NCBI GenBank assembly: GCA_017517665.1
Contig: JAFWYP010000001.1
Span: 1 to 64,000, forward strand
Reading direction: 5' to 3'
DNA length: 64,000 nucleotides
Source: Clostridia bacterium
Lineage (GTDB): Bacteria; Bacillota; Clostridia; Oscillospirales; Acutalibacteraceae
The notes under the pieces were generated by a model. That model was given only the letters and a program-made list of their open reading frames with translations, was not told where the DNA came from and made no database searches. Position numbers and translations under genes: made by a program. Positions 22,759 to 31,399 of this stretch are shown here, piece by piece (the stretch's first letter is position 1; the number at the start of each line of letters is the position of its first letter).

Positions 22759-25020
22759 ATGATACCGAAAGATTTGTTAATCAACAAACCTGCAAGTGAA
22801 AAGATTGTTGCAATTGCCGAAGAGCAGTTCAAAGGAAAAGAAAAACCGCTTTTTGCAGTTGTGGGCGACCTTGCCGTTGACAGCCGTTACGGCGAGGGCG
22901 CGGTTTATGTTACCGATAACCGCATAGTTGCGGTTGGTGACGGCTTTGATGATGGCTTCATCAGCCTTGATTTTACCAATATTGCTGAGATTTCCGTTAA
23001 AAGAATGTACGGTAATGCTGTCCTTAAGGCAAAAACAACGGGCGGTTCAACCCTTGACCTTATGAGATTCACGTTTGCTGTTGCGGATATGTGTGATGCG
23101 GTTGCGGATTTCATAACAAAGGTCAATGAGGGCGAAACTGTTGAAAACAGATTTGCCGCGGTTGAAGTAACGTTCAGAAATCTTCGTTCATTCTGTCCGA
23201 AGTGTGGCAGAAAGCTTGCTTCACCCACTTCCGAGTGCCTTAACTGCAAGGGCAAAAAGAAGATGGTTTCCACTCTTTACAGATACATAAAGCCTTATAT
23301 GGGCAAACTGATTTTCTGTATCTTTCTTTCAATCATAACAACTGGTGCGGCGCTTGTGCCTCCCTATGTAACGAGTATGATGGTTGATAATATCATTCCT
23401 AACAGAGATAAAAGAATGCTCGTTATAATTATTCTTTTCCTTCTCGGAGTATATTTTGCGCAGTATGCAATCGGCGCTTTGCGTTCATATATTCTCCGTG
23501 TTGCGGGCGACGGAATTATTGCCGATCTCAAAAAGGAAATCTACGCAAAAGCGCAGTATCTTCCGATGAAATTCTATGATAAAACTTCAACGGGGTCGGT
23601 TATCAACAGAGTTAATTCCGACACAACCGTTCTTCAGCAGTTCATGCTCAGAATCACTCAGGAAGCGGTCGTTCAGCTGTTCATGATGATTGGTATTATA
23701 ATTATCATGCTCAGCATGAACTGGCGTCTGACTCTTCTTTCGCTTATTCCCGTTCCCGTGGTTGTTGTGTGCAGCCGTTTCTTCGGCAAAAAAATCGGAC
23801 CTCTTTACCGCAGAATATGGAGAAGAGGCGTTGCAATTTCGAGCATTCTTGCCGATACAATTCCGGGCATAAGAATAGTCAAATCCTTCTCCAAAGAAGA
23901 AAAAACAATAAAAAAATTCTCCTATCATATTGATGACTGGATGGCAGAGGATAAAAAGGTTGCAAAGGTTGCGGCGATTTTTCCTGCGGCAATAACTTTT
24001 CTTATTACCTGCGGTTCTGTTATCATATGGTTTGTGGGCGGAAAAATGGTTATTGATACGCCCGATAAGCTTTCACTTGGTGTTCTTGTTTCGTTTATTT
24101 CTTACACGAGTATGTTTTATACTCCCGTTAACTTCTTTGCAAACCTCAGCGACTCATATCAGAATGCGCTTGCATCAACCGAAAAGGTTATGGATATCAT
24201 CAATGCCGAACCCGAACACGATTTCGGCAAAGGCTCCGAAATGGGCGTTATGCAGGGCAGAATTGAGTTCAGAAACGTCAATTTCTCATTTGACCGTTCA
24301 AAGAAGGTTCTGAATGATATCAACTTTGTTATTGAACCGGGCGATGTTGTCGGTATAGTAGGTACAACGGGTTCAGGTAAATCAACGCTCATAAATCTTC
24401 TTATGCGTTTCTATGATGATTATGAGGGCGAAATTTTTGTTGACGGTGTTAATATCCGTGATATTGATATGTCATATTACCGTTCACAGATAGGTTATGT
24501 TCAGCAGGAACCCATGATGTTCCGTGATACCATATTCAATAATATTGCCTATTCGCTTCCCGGTGCTCATCCCGAGCAGGTACTCAATGCCGCCGATATA
24601 GCGAATGCCCACGGCTTTATTTCCCGTCTACCCGATGCATACGATACAATGCTTGGCGAAAGAGGCGTAGGTCTTTCGGGCGGTGAAAAACAGCGACTCT
24701 CAATCGCAAGAGCTGTTCTTAAAAATCCGGGTATTCTTATTTTTGACGAAGCAACTTCCGCTGTTGACTCCGAAACGGAAAAGCTCATTCAGGATGCAAT
24801 CAACCGTCTTATCAGAGGCAGAACCACTCTTATGATTGCCCACCGTCTTTCAACACTCCGCAAGGCAAACAAAATCATTGTTGTTGATAAGGGTAATATT
24901 ATTGAATTCGGTTCACCCGAAAAGCTCATGGCACTCAAGGGCAAATATTATAAGCTCATTCAGATTCAGTCGATGAGTGAGCAGGTTGCAGCAGAAAAAG
25001 CTGCGGAAAATTTTGAATAA
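22759..25020 (+). CDS. ABC exporter with N-terminal PH-like and zinc-ribbon region
   Basis: A 753-residue fused ABC half-transporter. Residues about 20-130 form a beta-rich block resembling a bacterial PH-like domain (GEGAVYVTDNRIVAVGDGF), followed by a zinc ribbon (CPKCGRK then CLNCKG, about 155-175). The membrane domain with six spans runs from about 185 to 480, and the ATPase domain carries Walker A GTTGSGKST, signature LSGGEKQR, Walker B ILIFDEATSAVD and H-loop MIAHRLST. AAGGAG sets ATG 22759 instead of the GTG nine bases earlier. The next gene is a DUF1854 protein, a known partner of a class of exporters that NCBI names cyanophycin-metabolism-associated. Substrate unknown; homodimer likely. 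Confidence 0.88.
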   Translation: MIPKDLLINKPASEKIVAIAEEQFKGKEKPLFAVVGDLAVDSRYGEGAVYVTDNRIVAVGDGFDDGFISLDFTNIAEISVKRMYGNAVLKAKTTGGSTLDLMRFTFAVADMCDAVADFITKVNEGETVENRFAAVEVTFRNLRSFCPKCGRKLASPTSECLNCKGKKKMVSTLYRYIKPYMGKLIFCIFLSIITTGAALVPPYVTSMMVDNIIPNRDKRMLVIIILFLLGVYFAQYAIGALRSYILRVAGDGIIADLKKEIYAKAQYLPMKFYDKTSTGSVINRVNSDTTVLQQFMLRITQEAVVQLFMMIGIIIIMLSMNWRLTLLSLIPVPVVVVCSRFFGKKIGPLYRRIWRRGVAISSILADTIPGIRIVKSFSKEEKTIKKFSYHIDDWMAEDKKVAKVAAIFPAAITFLITCGSVIIWFVGGKMVIDTPDKLSLGVLVSFISYTSMFYTPVNFFANLSDSYQNALASTEKVMDIINAEPEHDFGKGSEMGVMQGRIEFRNVNFSFDRSKKVLNDINFVIEPGDVVGIVGTTGSGKSTLINLLMRFYDDYEGEIFVDGVNIRDIDMSYYRSQIGYVQQEPMMFRDTIFNNIAYSLPGAHPEQVLNAADIANAHGFISRLPDAYDTMLGERGVGLSGGEKQRLSIARAVLKNPGILIFDEATSAVDSETEKLIQDAINRLIRGRTTLMIAHRLSTLRKANKIIVVDKGNIIEFGSPEKLMALKGKYYKLIQIQSMSEQVAAEKAAENFE

Positions 25021-25032
25021 GGAGGACTTCAC

Positions 25033-25521
25033 ATGTCAAGAAACTTTATAGACGGCAATGAAATCCGTATAACCGTAAAAGACAAGATTTTCTGTGATGT
25101 GGAGTTCTTCACGGGTGAAAAATTTGAAAATCTTGAGCCCCGCAGACTTTTTCCCGTCAGCGGTCTTTCGGAATATATTACCTTCCTTGACGAAAACGGC
25201 GAGGAACAGTTTATAGTCCGAAAACTCGATAACATGGAGCCTTTGCAGAAAGAACTGCTTCTCGGCTGCCTTGAGGAATACTACAGAATTCCGAAGATAA
25301 CAAGGCTCATCAGCAGAAGCGAAAAGCATAAAATCTGGCTCTGGAATGTTGAAACCGACAGAGGTAATTATACCTTTGAAATTATTAACCACATCCAGTC
25401 TATGAAGATGTTCTACGATAAACGAATTCTCATCAAAGACGGCAACGATAACCGTTACGAAATACCGAATATCTACGAACTCGATAAACGCAGTCAGAAG
25501 CTTATACTTCCCGATATGTAA
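25033..25521 (+). CDS. DUF1854 family protein, ABC exporter partner
   Basis: A 162-residue cytoplasmic protein matching DUF1854 along its length: RRLFPVSGLSEYITFLD, then acidic LLGCLEEYYRIPKITRLIS, then IWLWNVETDRGNYTF and, near the end, IPNIYELDKRSQKLILPDM. The family is almost always encoded beside an ABC exporter, as here, with a 12-base gap and GGAGGA before the ATG. Its job is undefined; co-occurrence suggests a regulatory or accessory subunit. In proteobacteria the pair lies in cyanophycin loci, but no cyanophycin synthetase is seen in this window. Confidence 0.85.
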   Translation: MSRNFIDGNEIRITVKDKIFCDVEFFTGEKFENLEPRRLFPVSGLSEYITFLDENGEEQFIVRKLDNMEPLQKELLLGCLEEYYRIPKITRLISRSEKHKIWLWNVETDRGNYTFEIINHIQSMKMFYDKRILIKDGNDNRYEIPNIYELDKRSQKLILPDM

Positions 25522-25538
25522 TGAAAGGATGAAAACAA

Positions 25539-25865
25539 ATGAAACTTATACTTGCAATTGTAAATAATGATGACAGTGCGGTTGTTTCCGCAACTCTTAC
25601 CAAAGAAAACTACAGCGTAACAAAGCTTTCAACAACGGGCGGATTCCTTATGATAGGCAACACAACTCTGCTTATCGGTGCGGAGGATGACAGAGTTGCA
25701 AGAGCAAAGGAGATTATTCATGAATATTCAAGAACAAGAAACAAGGTTGCAATGACAACAGGCTCGCTCGGCAGAGGACTTCAGAATAACAGTCTTGAGG
25801 AAGAGGTAACCGTAGGCGGTGCAACGGTATTCGTGCTTGATGTTGAAAGCATGGACAAGTATTGA
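25539..25865 (+). CDS. darA: Cyclic-di-AMP receptor DarA (PstA/YaaQ, PII-like)
   Basis: The 108-residue protein is the PII-like c-di-AMP receptor of Firmicutes. MKLILAIVNNDDSAVVSATL starts the ferredoxin-like fold, and TKLSTTGGFLMIGNTTLLIG supplies the TGGFL loop that binds the nucleotide; a C-terminal strand TVGGATVFVLDVE closes the fold. It forms a trimer in homologues. c-di-AMP governs potassium, osmolyte and cell-wall balance, and DarA's output is still not well defined. It usually sits near tmk/holB; here it lies 17 bases after the DUF1854 gene in the exporter operon, which is unusual context. GAAAGGATG precedes the ATG. Confidence 0.92.
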   Translation: MKLILAIVNNDDSAVVSATLTKENYSVTKLSTTGGFLMIGNTTLLIGAEDDRVARAKEIIHEYSRTRNKVAMTTGSLGRGLQNNSLEEEVTVGGATVFVLDVESMDKY

Positions 25866-25877
25866 TAAGGAGCAAAA

Positions 25878-27068
25878 ATGAAAAAGATATTAAGCATATT
25901 ACTTGCCGTAACGCTTATGCTTTCTCTTTGCATCTGTGCAAACGCAGAAAGCGATGAGCTTAAATTCGGGTCGGACGGCAAATTTACAATTCTTCAGATA
26001 AGCGACCCGCAGGACGACCACAATCCTGCATATGATTTGGTGAATTTTCTTAAAATCTCAATTGACGAAACAAATCCCGACCTTATTATCTTTACGGGGG
26101 ATATCGTTGAGGACAGCCGCATAGGTGATATCGGGATTGACGATGAACCTTTCAGAGAGGGTGTTGAGGTTGACGGCGATTATTATCAGACCGTTATGAA
26201 TGTAACCGAAACCTGCAAAGCAATTTTCGGTTATGCAGAAGAAAAGGGGATTCCCTTTGCCGTTTCTCAAGGTAATAATGACTATAACAGCGGTGTTACA
26301 AACGAAGATTGGATGAAAATTTACAACAGCTATGAAAACAGTCTTACCGTTGACGAAAGCAATGACAGCACAGGCAGAATAGATTTTAACCTTGAAATCA
26401 AGTCAAGCAACGGTGATGAAACCGTTTTCAACATCTGGATGTCGGATAACGGCGACGGAACGGTCAATGAAGAACAGCTTGCATGGTATAAATCAGAAAG
26501 TGCCGCATTGAAAGAAGCAAACGGCGGTGAACCCGTGCCTTCAATCCTTTTTCAGCATGTTCCCGTTGATGATATGGGCAATCTTTTTGAAGAGTGCAAT
26601 TTCTGGGATGAGGGCGCAAGCATTGGCGATGACGGAAAATGCTACCGTCTTAATCAGGAAATCGCAAGCGGATATCACGCAGGTGCGGTAATTCCCGGCT
26701 CAACCTCGGAACAGTTCAAGGTATGGAAGGAATGCGGAGATGTTCTCGGTGCTTACTTCGGTCACTGGCATACAGAGGGCTATACCGGCACATGGGACGG
26801 CATTGAGCTTGGTTTTACCTACGGCTGTGAATTCGCAAAGCCCGGTCCCTACGGTGTAAGAGTATTCACTCTTTATGAAGACGATATAAAGAATTTTGAT
26901 AATGAGCTTTATACCTATGAAGGCAGCGTTAAAACAAATAACGCACGCCTCGAGCTTCAGGTTGACGAGCCTTACGCCGAGTACGATAACTTTATCGAGG
27001 AATTCTTTGCGGCAATCAGAAATGTTTTCTTGCTTATAAAAACGGAAATAATAAGCTTGTTTGCTTAA
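25878..27068 (+). CDS. Secreted calcineurin-like metallophosphoesterase
   Basis: A 396-residue protein with a signal peptide (about 1-23, cut after CANA) and a metallophosphoesterase domain: QISDPQD (D-x-H position altered to Asp-Pro-Gln-Asp), FTGDIVEDS (GD), SQGNNDYN (GNxD, normally GNHD), LFQHVP and GHWHTEGY (GHxH). The changed first and third motifs resemble secreted Icc-like phosphoesterases. It should act outside the membrane on an unknown phosphoester. The last 25 residues (about EEFFAAIRNVFLLIKTEI) form an amphipathic aromatic tail like that of the repeat protein at 42618. AAGGAG precedes the ATG, 12 bases after darA. Confidence 0.85.
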   Translation: MKKILSILLAVTLMLSLCICANAESDELKFGSDGKFTILQISDPQDDHNPAYDLVNFLKISIDETNPDLIIFTGDIVEDSRIGDIGIDDEPFREGVEVDGDYYQTVMNVTETCKAIFGYAEEKGIPFAVSQGNNDYNSGVTNEDWMKIYNSYENSLTVDESNDSTGRIDFNLEIKSSNGDETVFNIWMSDNGDGTVNEEQLAWYKSESAALKEANGGEPVPSILFQHVPVDDMGNLFEECNFWDEGASIGDDGKCYRLNQEIASGYHAGAVIPGSTSEQFKVWKECGDVLGAYFGHWHTEGYTGTWDGIELGFTYGCEFAKPGPYGVRVFTLYEDDIKNFDNELYTYEGSVKTNNARLELQVDEPYAEYDNFIEEFFAAIRNVFLLIKTEIISLFA

Positions 27069-27073
27069 ATTTG

Positions 27074-27101
27074 TTGACATTCATTTATTTTTTGGTATAA
27101 T
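27074..27101 (+). promoter_or_regulatory. Promoter of the aldolase gene
   Basis: TTGACA (27074-27079), 16 bp, TATAAT (27096-27101), with an extended -10 (TGG before TATAAT). A strong promoter, fitting a central glycolytic enzyme. Confidence 0.88.
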
Positions 27102-27139
27102 ATATAAGGTTAGTTTAATAAATATCAGGAGTGATAAAA

Positions 27140-28075
27140 ATGGCATTAGTAACAACCAAGAAAATGTTTGAGGATGCATACAAGGGCGGCTACGCTGTTG
27201 GCGCATTCAACGTAAACAACATGGAAATCATTCAGGGCATCGTTGAAGCAGGTAAAGCTCTCAATGCTCCCCTTATTCTTCAGGTTTCCAAGGGCGCAAG
27301 AGCTTATGCAAACCACACTTATCTTGTAAAGCTCGTTGAAGCAGCTGTTGAAACAACAGGTCTTCCCATCGCTCTTCACCTTGACCACGGCCCCGACTTT
27401 GAAACCTGCAAGGCTTGCATTGACGGCGGCTTCACATCAGTTATGATTGACGGCTCACACCTTCCCTACGAAGAGAACGTTGCTCTCACAAAGAAGGTTG
27501 TTGATTACGCACATGCACACGGCGTTGTTGTTGAAGGCGAACTCGGTCAGCTCGCAGGCATCGAAGACGATGTTAACGTTTCCGCTGAAGACGCTTCCTA
27601 CACCAACCCCGCTGAAGTTATCGACTTCGTAACAAGAACAGGCGTTGACTCACTTGCTATAGCTATCGGCACAAGCCACGGCGCATTCAAGTTCAAGCCC
27701 GGTCAGGATCCCAAAATCCGCATCGATATCCTTGAAGAAATCGAAAAGAAGCTTCCCGGCTTCCCCATCGTTCTTCACGGTGCATCATCAGTTGTTCCCG
27801 AGTTTGTTGACCAGATTAACGAATTTGGCGGCAAGATGGATAACGCTATCGGTATTCCCGAAAGCGAGCTCCGCAAGGCAGCTTCACACGCAGTCTGCAA
27901 GATTAACATCGACTCCGACCTTCGTCTTGCAATGACAGCAGCTATCAGAAAGTATATGGCAGAGAATCCCGGTCACTTCGACCCCAGACAGTATCTTGCT
28001 CCTGCCCGTACAGCTATCCAGGGTATGGTTGAGCACAAGATCAAGAACGTTCTCGGCTGCGACAACAAAGCATAA
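27140..28075 (+). CDS. fba: Class II fructose-1,6-bisphosphate aldolase
   Basis: The 311-residue zinc enzyme splits fructose-1,6-bisphosphate into two triose phosphates in glycolysis. AFNVNNMEIIQGI, LHLDHGPDFETC (metal-binding His), GELGQLAGIEDDV and IVLHGASSVVP (second His ligand region) are the class II signatures. AGGAG 8 bases before ATG 27140 favours it over an in-frame GTG at 27131. Codon choice is strongly biased (AAC, GAC, TTC, CTT), as expected for high expression. Transcribed alone between a strong promoter and a strong terminator. Confidence 0.96.
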   Translation: MALVTTKKMFEDAYKGGYAVGAFNVNNMEIIQGIVEAGKALNAPLILQVSKGARAYANHTYLVKLVEAAVETTGLPIALHLDHGPDFETCKACIDGGFTSVMIDGSHLPYEENVALTKKVVDYAHAHGVVVEGELGQLAGIEDDVNVSAEDASYTNPAEVIDFVTRTGVDSLAIAIGTSHGAFKFKPGQDPKIRIDILEEIEKKLPGFPIVLHGASSVVPEFVDQINEFGGKMDNAIGIPESELRKAASHAVCKINIDSDLRLAMTAAIRKYMAENPGHFDPRQYLAPARTAIQGMVEHKIKNVLGCDNKA

Positions 28076-28087
28076 GCAAACTAAAAC

Positions 28088-28121
28088 AAACTCCCGAAAG
28101 TGTGAACTTTCGGGAGTTTTT
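28088..28121 (+). terminator. Intrinsic terminator after fba
   Basis: AAACTCCCGAAAG / CTTTCGGGAGTTT is a perfect 13-bp stem with a six-base loop followed by T residues. The opposite strand is also T-rich enough to help end the radical SAM gene. Confidence 0.92.
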
Positions 28122-28122
28122 G

Positions 28123-29607
28123 CTATTTTTTCTTTTTGTAAAGTCCGTACTTTTTTCTTACAGAGGGGAAACAAAATGCATAAAATACTGCATTGAGAAA
28201 TTCTCTGCCGCTGTAAAATGCCTGAACAAAGAAATTGACAAAACCGTGATGAAGCATGCTTTCAAGAGCCTCAATAATTGTTTTCTTTGCAAAAAAGAAT
28301 TTTGATTGATTTTCGTCAGCTTTGGCATTACTGCCCGTGAAACTTTGCCACATATAATAGCTTCTGATGACCTTCAAATCAAGCGGTCTGATGCTTGAAA
28401 TGCCTTTTTGAAGCTTTTCTACAGGACGCTGACTGAAAAGTTTTTTTGATTCTTCGGGAAGTCTGAAATTTGTTTCAGATTCCATTTTTCTGCATAAAAC
28501 AGACTTGGGTACGGGATAGAAGAAATTGACAGAATAATACGATGCCTTGATTCTGTTTGCAAGAGCAACGGTTGCTTTCAAATCCTCCTCAGTTTCCTGC
28601 GGCAGACCGAGCATGAATGCCGCAATTGAAACTATTCCTGCATCGTAACAATATTCAAAAGTTTCTTCGATTTTATCAAAATCAATTGTTTTTCCAAGTT
28701 TTTTCAGTAATTCTTTTGAACCGCTTTCAATTCCGAAAAATATCCATCTGCATCCGCAGTCATACATAAGCTTATAATCTTCTTTTGTGAACCTGCCAGC
28801 CGTTGTCTGGCAACCCCATACAAAATTCAGTCCGCTGTCCTTAAATGCTTTGCAATATTCAAGCATTTCCTCTTTTGAATTTGCCCATAACTCATCTGTG
28901 AAATATATGCCGTCCATGCTGCAGTTTTCAACAAGATAACGTATTTCTTCCATAACCTGACTGAGAGGTCTTTTTCTGTATTGACTTAAATTAAAATCTC
29001 TGTTGTAACAGAATGTGCAATGATTCGGGCATCCTTTGGCTGAACATACATGAAGCATTCTTTCGCAGCCAAAGGTTTTTTGAAAATAATCGGGGGGATT
29101 GACCATGGTAAAATCCATAGCAGGAAGCGTTGATAAGTCTGCAAGCCGGTGTTGACCGTTATAGTGTATTTTGTTGTCTTTGATATATGTGATTCCATTG
29201 ATTTTGCTTATATCCGAGCCGATTTCAAGTGCTTTGAGAAAATCCTCCCATGCAAGCTCACCCTCGCCAGTGAAAACATAGTCTGCATACCCGTTTTTTA
29301 ATATTGTGTCCGAAATGCACGAAGCCAAAGGGCCACCCCATGCTACAGGAATCCCCTCCTTTTTACACAACTCCGAAATTTTTACGGCGTCCGGCATGGA
29401 TTTATGTCCGATAACGGAGATTCCGGCAACCTCAGGCTTAAACTTTGCGATTTCGGAAGGCATATCTATTTTGTTGACCGTTCTGTCCAGAAGCAAAACT
29501 TCATGACCCAACGTCTTAAGGTATGTGGCTATCGAAATCAAGCCCAACGGTATGGAAACCGAACGGGCGTTATATTTCGTTTCGGGATTTATGAGCATAA
29601 CGCGCAT
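28123..29607 (-). CDS. B12-binding-domain radical SAM protein
   Basis: A 494-residue protein with an N-terminal Rossmann-like B12-binding-type domain (about 1-130; SIPLGLISIATYLKTLGH) and a radical SAM domain whose cluster motif is CPNHCTFC (CxxxCxxC) near residue 180. HVCSAKGC lies just before it, and GIESGS and LGLPQETEEDL are typical later barrel motifs. The cobalamin DxHxxG motif is not evident, so base-on or no B12 binding is possible. Such class B enzymes methylate or rearrange varied substrates; nothing near tells which. AGAGG precedes ATG 29607. It stands alone between terminators. Confidence 0.85.
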   Translation of the reverse strand: MRVMLINPETKYNARSVSIPLGLISIATYLKTLGHEVLLLDRTVNKIDMPSEIAKFKPEVAGISVIGHKSMPDAVKISELCKKEGIPVAWGGPLASCISDTILKNGYADYVFTGEGELAWEDFLKALEIGSDISKINGITYIKDNKIHYNGQHRLADLSTLPAMDFTMVNPPDYFQKTFGCERMLHVCSAKGCPNHCTFCYNRDFNLSQYRKRPLSQVMEEIRYLVENCSMDGIYFTDELWANSKEEMLEYCKAFKDSGLNFVWGCQTTAGRFTKEDYKLMYDCGCRWIFFGIESGSKELLKKLGKTIDFDKIEETFEYCYDAGIVSIAAFMLGLPQETEEDLKATVALANRIKASYYSVNFFYPVPKSVLCRKMESETNFRLPEESKKLFSQRPVEKLQKGISSIRPLDLKVIRSYYMWQSFTGSNAKADENQSKFFFAKKTIIEALESMLHHGFVNFFVQAFYSGREFLNAVFYAFCFPSVRKKYGLYKKKK

Positions 29608-29681
29608 GGAAATGACCTCTTTTGATATATCATAATATACAAATATTATCATAATAAATATGCAATGTCAAATAAAGTAAA

Positions 29682-29710
29682 ACAGACGGCAGCTTAAAAC
29701 TGCCGTCTGT
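29682..29710 (-). terminator. Intrinsic terminator after gdhA
   Basis: ACAGACGGCAG / CTGCCGTCTGT is a perfect 11-bp stem with a seven-base loop; leftward it is followed by TTTACTTTATT. Confidence 0.88.
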
Positions 29711-29723
29711 AATTTTTTATAAC

Positions 29724-31067
29724 TTAGATAATACCCTGAGCCATCATTGCATCTGCAACCTTGATGAAGCCTGCGATGTTTGCGCCTGCAACGAGGTCAT
29801 AGCCGAGGCCGTACTGCTCTGCAGCTGCTGCGGAGTTATCATGAATATTCTTCATAATTTGCTTGAGCTTTGCGTCAACCTCTTCTGCTGTCCAGCTGTA
29901 TCTCATTGAGTTCTGGCTCATTTCGAGAGCTGAAACAGCAACGCCGCCTGCGTTAACTGCCTTTGAAGGAGCAACAGCCTTGCAGTTTGCCTTAAGGTAA
30001 GCAAGAGCATCGTTTGTTGTGGGCATATTTGCAACTTCAATGTAGTAGGGAACACCGTTTGCAACAAGCTTTTCAGCCTGCTCCATGTTGATTTCGTTCT
30101 GTGTTGCGCAGGGCATTGCAACGTCAACCTTAACACCCCAGGGCTTTTCGCCGGGGAAGAACTGTGCGCCGAACTTGTCTGCGTAATCCTGAACCTTGTC
30201 TCTGCCTGATGCACGCATTTCAAGCATATAATCAATCTTTTCGGGAGTGTTGATGCCGCTTTCATCGTAAACGTAACCGTCGGGACCTGAGATTGTAACA
30301 ACCTTGCCGCCGAGTTCTGTGATTTTCTTTACTGCACCCCATGCAACGTTGCCGAAGCCCGAGATTGCGAAAGTTTTGCCCTTGATTTCTTCGCCGAAAT
30401 GCTTGAACATTTCAACCGCATAATATGTTGCACCGAAACCTGTTGCTTCGGGTCTGATGAGTGAACCGCCGTAGGGGATACCCTTGCCGGTGAGAACGCC
30501 GTTTTCAAACGCACCTTTTATTCTTCTGTACTGACCGTAAAGGTAACCGATTTCTCTGCCGCCAACACCGATGTCACCTGCGGGTACGTCAACGTCGGGA
30601 CCGATGTGTCTGTAAAGCTCTGTCATGAAAGCCTGGCAGAAACGGAGAATTTCTGCATCGCTCTTGCCTCTGGGGTCAAAGTCGGAACCGCCCTTTGCGC
30701 CGCCGATGGGAAGACCTGTGAGACTGTTCTTGAAGGTCTGCTCAAAGCCGAGGAACTTCATGATGCCGCTGTAAACCGAGGGGTGGAAACGAAGACCGCC
30801 CTTGTAAGGTCCGATAGCGCCGTTGAACTGAACTCTGTAGCCTGTGTTAACATTAACATTGCCATTGTCGTCAACCCATGTAACTCTGAATGTAATCTGT
30901 CTTTCGGGTTCAGCCATTCTTTCGAGCAAAGCGTTTGCTTCGTATTCGGGATGCTGTTCGATAACGGGAGCGATTGATTCAAAGACCTCTGTAACGGTCT
31001 GAACAAATTCGGGCTCTCTTGCATATTTGGTTGCCACCTGTTCGATGACTCTTTCTACATAACTCAA
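29724..31067 (-). CDS. gdhA: Glutamate dehydrogenase, NADP type
   Basis: The 447-residue enzyme makes glutamate from 2-oxoglutarate and ammonium. GYRVQFNGAIGPYKGGLRFH contains the catalytic region, LTGLPIGGAKGGSDFDPRGK the active-site lysine, and ISGFGNVAWGAVKK the dinucleotide loop. Length and N-terminus (SYVERVIEQV) fit the hexameric small-subunit group (about 445). A TTG start at 31067 is chosen: AAGGAG lies 8 bases upstream and gives the usual family start, while the frame further upstream has no ribosome site. Strong codon bias suggests high expression. A 332-base divergent control region separates it from rarA. Confidence 0.96.
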   Translation of the reverse strand: MSYVERVIEQVATKYAREPEFVQTVTEVFESIAPVIEQHPEYEANALLERMAEPERQITFRVTWVDDNGNVNVNTGYRVQFNGAIGPYKGGLRFHPSVYSGIMKFLGFEQTFKNSLTGLPIGGAKGGSDFDPRGKSDAEILRFCQAFMTELYRHIGPDVDVPAGDIGVGGREIGYLYGQYRRIKGAFENGVLTGKGIPYGGSLIRPEATGFGATYYAVEMFKHFGEEIKGKTFAISGFGNVAWGAVKKITELGGKVVTISGPDGYVYDESGINTPEKIDYMLEMRASGRDKVQDYADKFGAQFFPGEKPWGVKVDVAMPCATQNEINMEQAEKLVANGVPYYIEVANMPTTNDALAYLKANCKAVAPSKAVNAGGVAVSALEMSQNSMRYSWTAEEVDAKLKQIMKNIHDNSAAAAEQYGLGYDLVAGANIAGFIKVADAMMAQGII

Positions 31068-31399
31068 AAGTAACACTCCTTCTAAAAACTGCCGCAAAAC
31101 ATGACAGCCTTCTATAAACTTGAATTATTACAGGATAAACTGCTTGCATAACATTTTATACCCAACACGGTTAAAATGCAACAAAAAATATTGCATCTTT
31201 CATAATTTTGTTAAAAAAACCGAAAAACAATGCTGTAAATACAACAAATTTGCAACATACAGTCAATAAACTTTCAAAAATTCTGCGAAAATATTTGTTT
31301 TGCAGGCAAAAATGCGAAGATATACTGCTTTTGACACTTGAATATGCAATAATAATTTGATATACTTAAATAAATTTTTTGTGAAAGGCAGGGCTTGAT
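31068..31399. other. 332-base AT-rich divergent region, gdhA / rarA
   Basis: The rarA promoter lies at the right end. For gdhA a leftward TATAAA box at 31160-31155 lacks a good -35; an inverted repeat TGCAA/TTGCA (31177-31195) sits where a -35 or operator would be, and a second weak leftward pair (TTGACT, TGTATT) lies near 31230-31265. I see no riboswitch-like structure and no gene. Confidence 0.4.
31338..31366 (+). promoter_or_regulatory. Promoter of rarA
   Basis: TTGAAT (31338-31343), 17 bp, TATACT (31361-31366). A perfect TTGACA lies 7 bases further up but is too far (24 bp) from this -10. Confidence 0.55.
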
